Origin: Synaphobranchus kaupii
Lineage: Eukaryota; Chordata; Actinopteri; Anguilliformes; Synaphobranchidae
Length of the DNA stretch: 64,000 nt
NCBI GenBank assembly: GCA_029718625.1
Contig: CM056389.1
Span: forward strand, 14,842,452 to 14,906,451
Direction: 5' to 3'
Part shown: positions 60,515 through 64,000 of the stretch, piece after piece
Layout of the letters: each line of letters opens with the position of its first letter
Numbering within the stretch: position 1 is the stretch's first letter
Made by a program: the position numbers and the translations under genes
The notes under the pieces: model-generated
The model's input: the letters and a program-made list of their open reading frames with translations, nothing else
The model's database searches: none
Told to the model about the DNA's origin: nothing

Positions 60515-61767
60515 ATGACACTGAAAGCTATGGGTTCAATGGCGATTCAGTAATGTTTAATATTATACGTGTGATATGATTTGGGAGAAAAAATGTTAAA
60601 TAAAAGTAAATGGTAAGATATGAAATACTGTTTAGATCTCAGTTTAGACCGTTTTTTACTCTGAGAGAAAGGTGTAATGTTGTGACACAACTACCGACTT
60701 GTCTTTGCAATCATGGGAATGTTATGCACCAAAATGTAACCAATTTGTAGCTTCACAGATTGGATGCCACTTTTAATAACTTAATCTGTTACTGGTAATC
60801 AGTATGCTATACATTCACCCCTGTGTGATGTACATATACCTACAAAAGTTAGCCATTTTGTACCCACAAGAATTTAAAAAATTTTCTAATATTAATAAAT
60901 GTCTGTTGTATATTCCCAAAAGAACACAAGGGATATGAAAAAAAACAGTGCCTATCGTTTAAATGACAAAGTTATTGGGCTCAGATAAAGACATTTTATC
61001 TCACTTCATACAAAGTGTTTTTGCAGTGTCTTATTTGTGATTACTGAGGAACTTTAGTTTAGAATAATTCTTGTTTTTTGGTGTTGCACCCAGTATTATC
61101 CTATTACATATATGACACCTCCAATACAATGGTTATTTATTATTTTAAGCTAACTTGTGAATAAATAATGAACTCGGTGTTCTGATATTCAAATTACTTC
61201 CCACTTTAGGGCATTACTGAAATGTTTGCTACCAAATCTCTTGTCAACAGCGTAAATGTACTGTTTTACCAATTCAGAAGTCCAGGCATTGTGTGAATTT
61301 GACTTTATTTGAAAAAAAAAAAAGATTATATACAGTACATTTAATTGAAATGATATTAAATATTTTCTGACCAAAGCTTCCAGGTTGTTTGTCACTGTAG
61401 GATTTTAATGTAGCCACTAGAGGGCATGCTTCTACAGAAAATGTACTTACCCCTTTCAGGCGGCCGGTGTTTCGTTTCACATGATTGAATAACCTTTGAG
61501 ATCATTTTAATCACAGAATTCAATTTCCAAAGGGGGTTTGAATATCTCATGAAGCAAGTATAGCAGAAAGGGAAGGTGCATTAGTGTGTCCAAAATCTCA
61601 GCCACAGGCTAAGAGATAAGTAGAAATACTAATAAAATTGCTTTGGTGTCTATTCTTACAGTGAACATGATGTCAGGTGGTATCTGTGCTGATATGGAGC
61701 ATTTATCTCCTACAGGTTGAAGCCAGTGTTATTGATTTTTCTTTTTAAAGGACAGAGATAGAGAAAG

Positions 61768-61769
<2 letters not shown>
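60515..61769. other. Putative intron 1, nothing recognised
   Basis: AT-rich DNA with an A12 run near 61312. No exon is supported. Confidence 0.35.

Positions 61770-61851
<82 letters not shown>
61770..61851. repeat. TG microsatellite, 41 units
   Basis: An uninterrupted (TG)n array of about 82 bp, followed by GAGAGA. Minus-strand Thr-His frames through it are artefacts. Confidence 0.97.
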
Positions 61852-61858
<7 letters not shown>

Positions 61859-62017
61859 TGTCTGAGGAGAATTCTGAAGAGGCAGGCAGGTGGCTGCAGT
61901 GACATTGAAGGAAAAATGTAAAGTATCACTGACAGCTAAAGCAGGAGATCAGCAAGACCGGCAGACAGCACCCAGTAGAAATGCAAAAGTAATAGTTATA
62001 TAGAATTCAAGGTCTCC

Positions 62018-62048
<31 letters not shown>

Positions 62049-62844
62049 CTTGTGTGACGAGTACAAGCAATGCGTTAAGCACACATATAGCTAGCTGCTA
62101 GGCCTAACAAAGTAAGAAAGAAGATGATGAGAAGACATCAGTAATGCTATACATTTCATGTATGAATGGACATCTCAGCCCTTCGTCCTGGCAAAGAACC
62201 ATGAAACGTGGTCTGTCTTGGCATTAATCTTATACAGGTGGGCTCGCTGAAAACGCGTCAGATGTGTTTTTTTTTTTTTTGCCTTGTGTGATGTCATAGA
62301 TTTTTCACTGTAAGAACTGTTCAGGAGTACTAGCTATTTCAGGATCTGTGTGATGTCAGAGGGGTAACGCCCATGCCTGTGACTGTAGCTTGGCCTCCCC
62401 CAATGGAAAAAGAATATGCTGCAGTATATTGTAAATATATCACAATTATCTTCGCAATATATAAAAAATATACTGCAATATTACATTTCCATATGGGTCC
62501 ATTCGGTGGGGTGCTTCCCCAATGTGGGTAAATTGTTCGTAAATTGTGTAATTGTATCCCTGGAGATGTATAATTGGCAGCCACTGTAACCTCTTATAAT
62601 TTCTTGTCCTGCCTGTGAACTTCCATTTTGTTCAGTTCTCTCATCTGCAACTGCCTGTACAGTAGGTATACCTGTACGTTTTGAATATGCAACTAGGTGT
62701 AAACGCCTGTGTTTGTTGGTAAATGTTTGGTAATGTCTGTTAAGGTCTTGTTAATTGCTCTGCTCGATGCTGTGTGGATTTAACTGCATGTTTTAAATGC
62801 ACAGTGCATACAGTAAAGCGTATTTTACTGTGTTTATAACACTG
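61852..62844. other. Putative intron 1, nothing recognised
   Basis: It contains a CA array at 62024-62049, a T14 run near 62267 and an AT-rich inverted repeat (gcagtatatt ... aatatactgc) at about 62420-62476. No exon is supported. Confidence 0.35.
62024..62049. repeat. CA microsatellite
   Basis: Thirteen CA dinucleotides directly after a short TC run. Confidence 0.92.
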
Positions 62845-63065
62845 CACTGCAAAAAACGAGTGTTTTAGTCTTGTAATGAGACTTAAAATCTTATTTTTTT
62901 CCTCAAAAGTTGAAAATATTAGCTTGTTTTAAGTTACTTTTTTCTTGACAAGTGAAATTATCTTACCCCACTGGCAAATCTTGAAATGAGTAAAACTATC
63001 TCACTGGCAGATAGTTTGTCTAAATATAAGATTAAAATGCTTGTTAAGATTGAGTTTTTGCAGTG
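62845..63065. mobile_element. CACTG-ended MITE
   Basis: The left end cactgcaaaaaac mirrors the right end tttttgcagtg. Internal motifs (gttttagtcttgtaatgag, taagattaaaatgcttgtt) match a repeat type seen in other fish genomes. The CACTG termini suggest a CACTA/EnSpm-like origin. A 2-bp 'tg' on each side is compatible with a short duplication but not conclusive. Confidence 0.7.
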
Positions 63066-64000
63066 TGGGGCCTGCATCACCCTTACCTCTGAGCATGCAG
63101 TACTGTGCAGCGCAAAACACGGAAAAAAACCATAAAAAAAATACTGTTCGACATTGCTGTCTGAATCTACTTAACTGGAGCCAAAAGAGTTACCCTGTTA
63201 AACGACTCATCAGTGAATATTTTATTACTCATCAAACGGTTATAATTCAGAAATCATACAAATATACCGTTCTACATCCGGAGGGCATATTTCACATGGT
63301 AATGCTTCTTCAAACAAACATGCGGCATGTGCTCAGGACAGTCATAACAATTATGAAAAGTGAAATAAAATGTGACAAGATGAACATTTTTTTTAAATAT
63401 GTTTCGGGAGTTCTCTTTATTATTCATTGTTGAATGAATCTAAATCTAAAATGAAGACCAAAAAATCTTTAAAAATGGAAGGAAAACATAAGAGTAAATG
63501 GTAAGGTATGAAACATAGAAAATATGATTTTAAAAATAAAAAAAAGATAACATTTCAAAGAAAATATTTACAACGTTAGGATTGAACTGAATTTCTATAT
63601 TAGATATAAAATTAGTATATACATGTAGGTATATATCTTTCTTTACACAGGTAAGTGTAGTATGCAGTCTCTGTACCCTCCTCATTGAGGCTTGTCTTTC
63701 ATTTGCTTTGAATTTCATATTTATAAACTTAGTTTATTAATATTGCCCACACACTGGGCTGTTCCTACAACATCAGAAAAATGTGAAGGAAACAAAAGTC
63801 TATTTGTGAATATGGATTTTGTTAATTCTATTCTCATGGACACATTGCATTATTGCATATGAATTTGCATGTTGAAACCAGAGAGAGTTGTTGTCCAGAA
63901 GATTTTGAGGGGTCGCACGTTTGTTCATGCCTGACTCACAGATGATATCCTAAATCCAAAAATCCTCCAAAAAACAACAACCGTTTGACTGCTATCGCTC
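63066..64000. other. Window end, nothing recognised
   Basis: AT-rich DNA. A 130-codon open frame overlapping 63041-63433 starts within the MITE, has no domain signature and is treated as chance. Confidence 0.35.

Noticed and set aside
63041..63433. 130-codon open frame
   Set aside because: It begins inside the CACTG-ended MITE and has no domain-like segment. It is likely chance in AT-rich DNA.

Overview
This window is non-coding, repeat-rich DNA from a vertebrate, most likely a ray-finned (teleost-type) fish. The strongest evidence is a V-SINE at 4248-4608: a tRNA-like head, the conserved central domain found in fish SINEs, a LINE-like tail, an ATGG tail and a 13-bp target-site duplication. 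It is supported by several fish-type DNA transposons (Tc1/mariner, hAT, TTAA-flanked and CACTG-ended elements) and by long CA/TG microsatellites. I cannot name the species. No bacterial, phage or organelle gene is present, and none of the longer open frames looks like a conserved protein.

Layout. 1-3000 is moderately GC-rich apparent single-copy DNA with C-tracts and one TTAA-delimited inverted-repeat element. 3-13 kb is a transposon graveyard: an inverted-repeat element whose second copy lies at 60 kb in the opposite orientation, the V-SINE, two larger terminal-inverted-repeat (TIR) elements (1.1 and 2.0 kb), and two decayed Tc1 copies in opposite orientation. 13-17.7 kb looks mostly single-copy. 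At 18-20 kb a TG-rich tract is split by a 1.5-kb hAT element that still carries the start of its transposase. 23.2-24.2 kb holds a probable solo LTR. 26.3-29.9 kb is a 500-N assembly gap followed by about 3.1 kb of a 28-bp minisatellite. 30-40 kb is mostly unassigned, with a few hairpin elements. 40.9-41.8 kb is a Tc1-like element with very long TIRs. 44.5-46 kb holds two neighbouring TTAA elements. 47.7-50.85 kb holds two unrelated minisatellites (45-bp and 30-bp units) side by side. 51-55 kb has further small elements and a CA array.

The only place I can argue for a host gene is near 56.2-56.9 kb on the + strand: a TATA-like motif, a GC-richer stretch, and a short open frame from an ATG at 56784 that runs into a consensus splice donor at 56857. 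If real, it is a first coding exon of 24 codons plus one base, and the remaining 7 kb of the window is intron 1. I do not recognise the protein. That putative intron contains a striking palindrome with homeodomain and TCF/LEF-type motifs (57939-58009), a hAT MITE with a perfect 8-bp target duplication, the second copy of the 3-kb element and a CACTG-ended MITE.

I found no convincing undescribed multi-gene system. The most notable items are the paired minisatellites, both with periods divisible by three (one with a hairpin in every unit, one reading as an acidic Ser-Gly repeat), the dated insertions with intact target duplications, the intronic palindrome, and a long foldback at 37208-37340.
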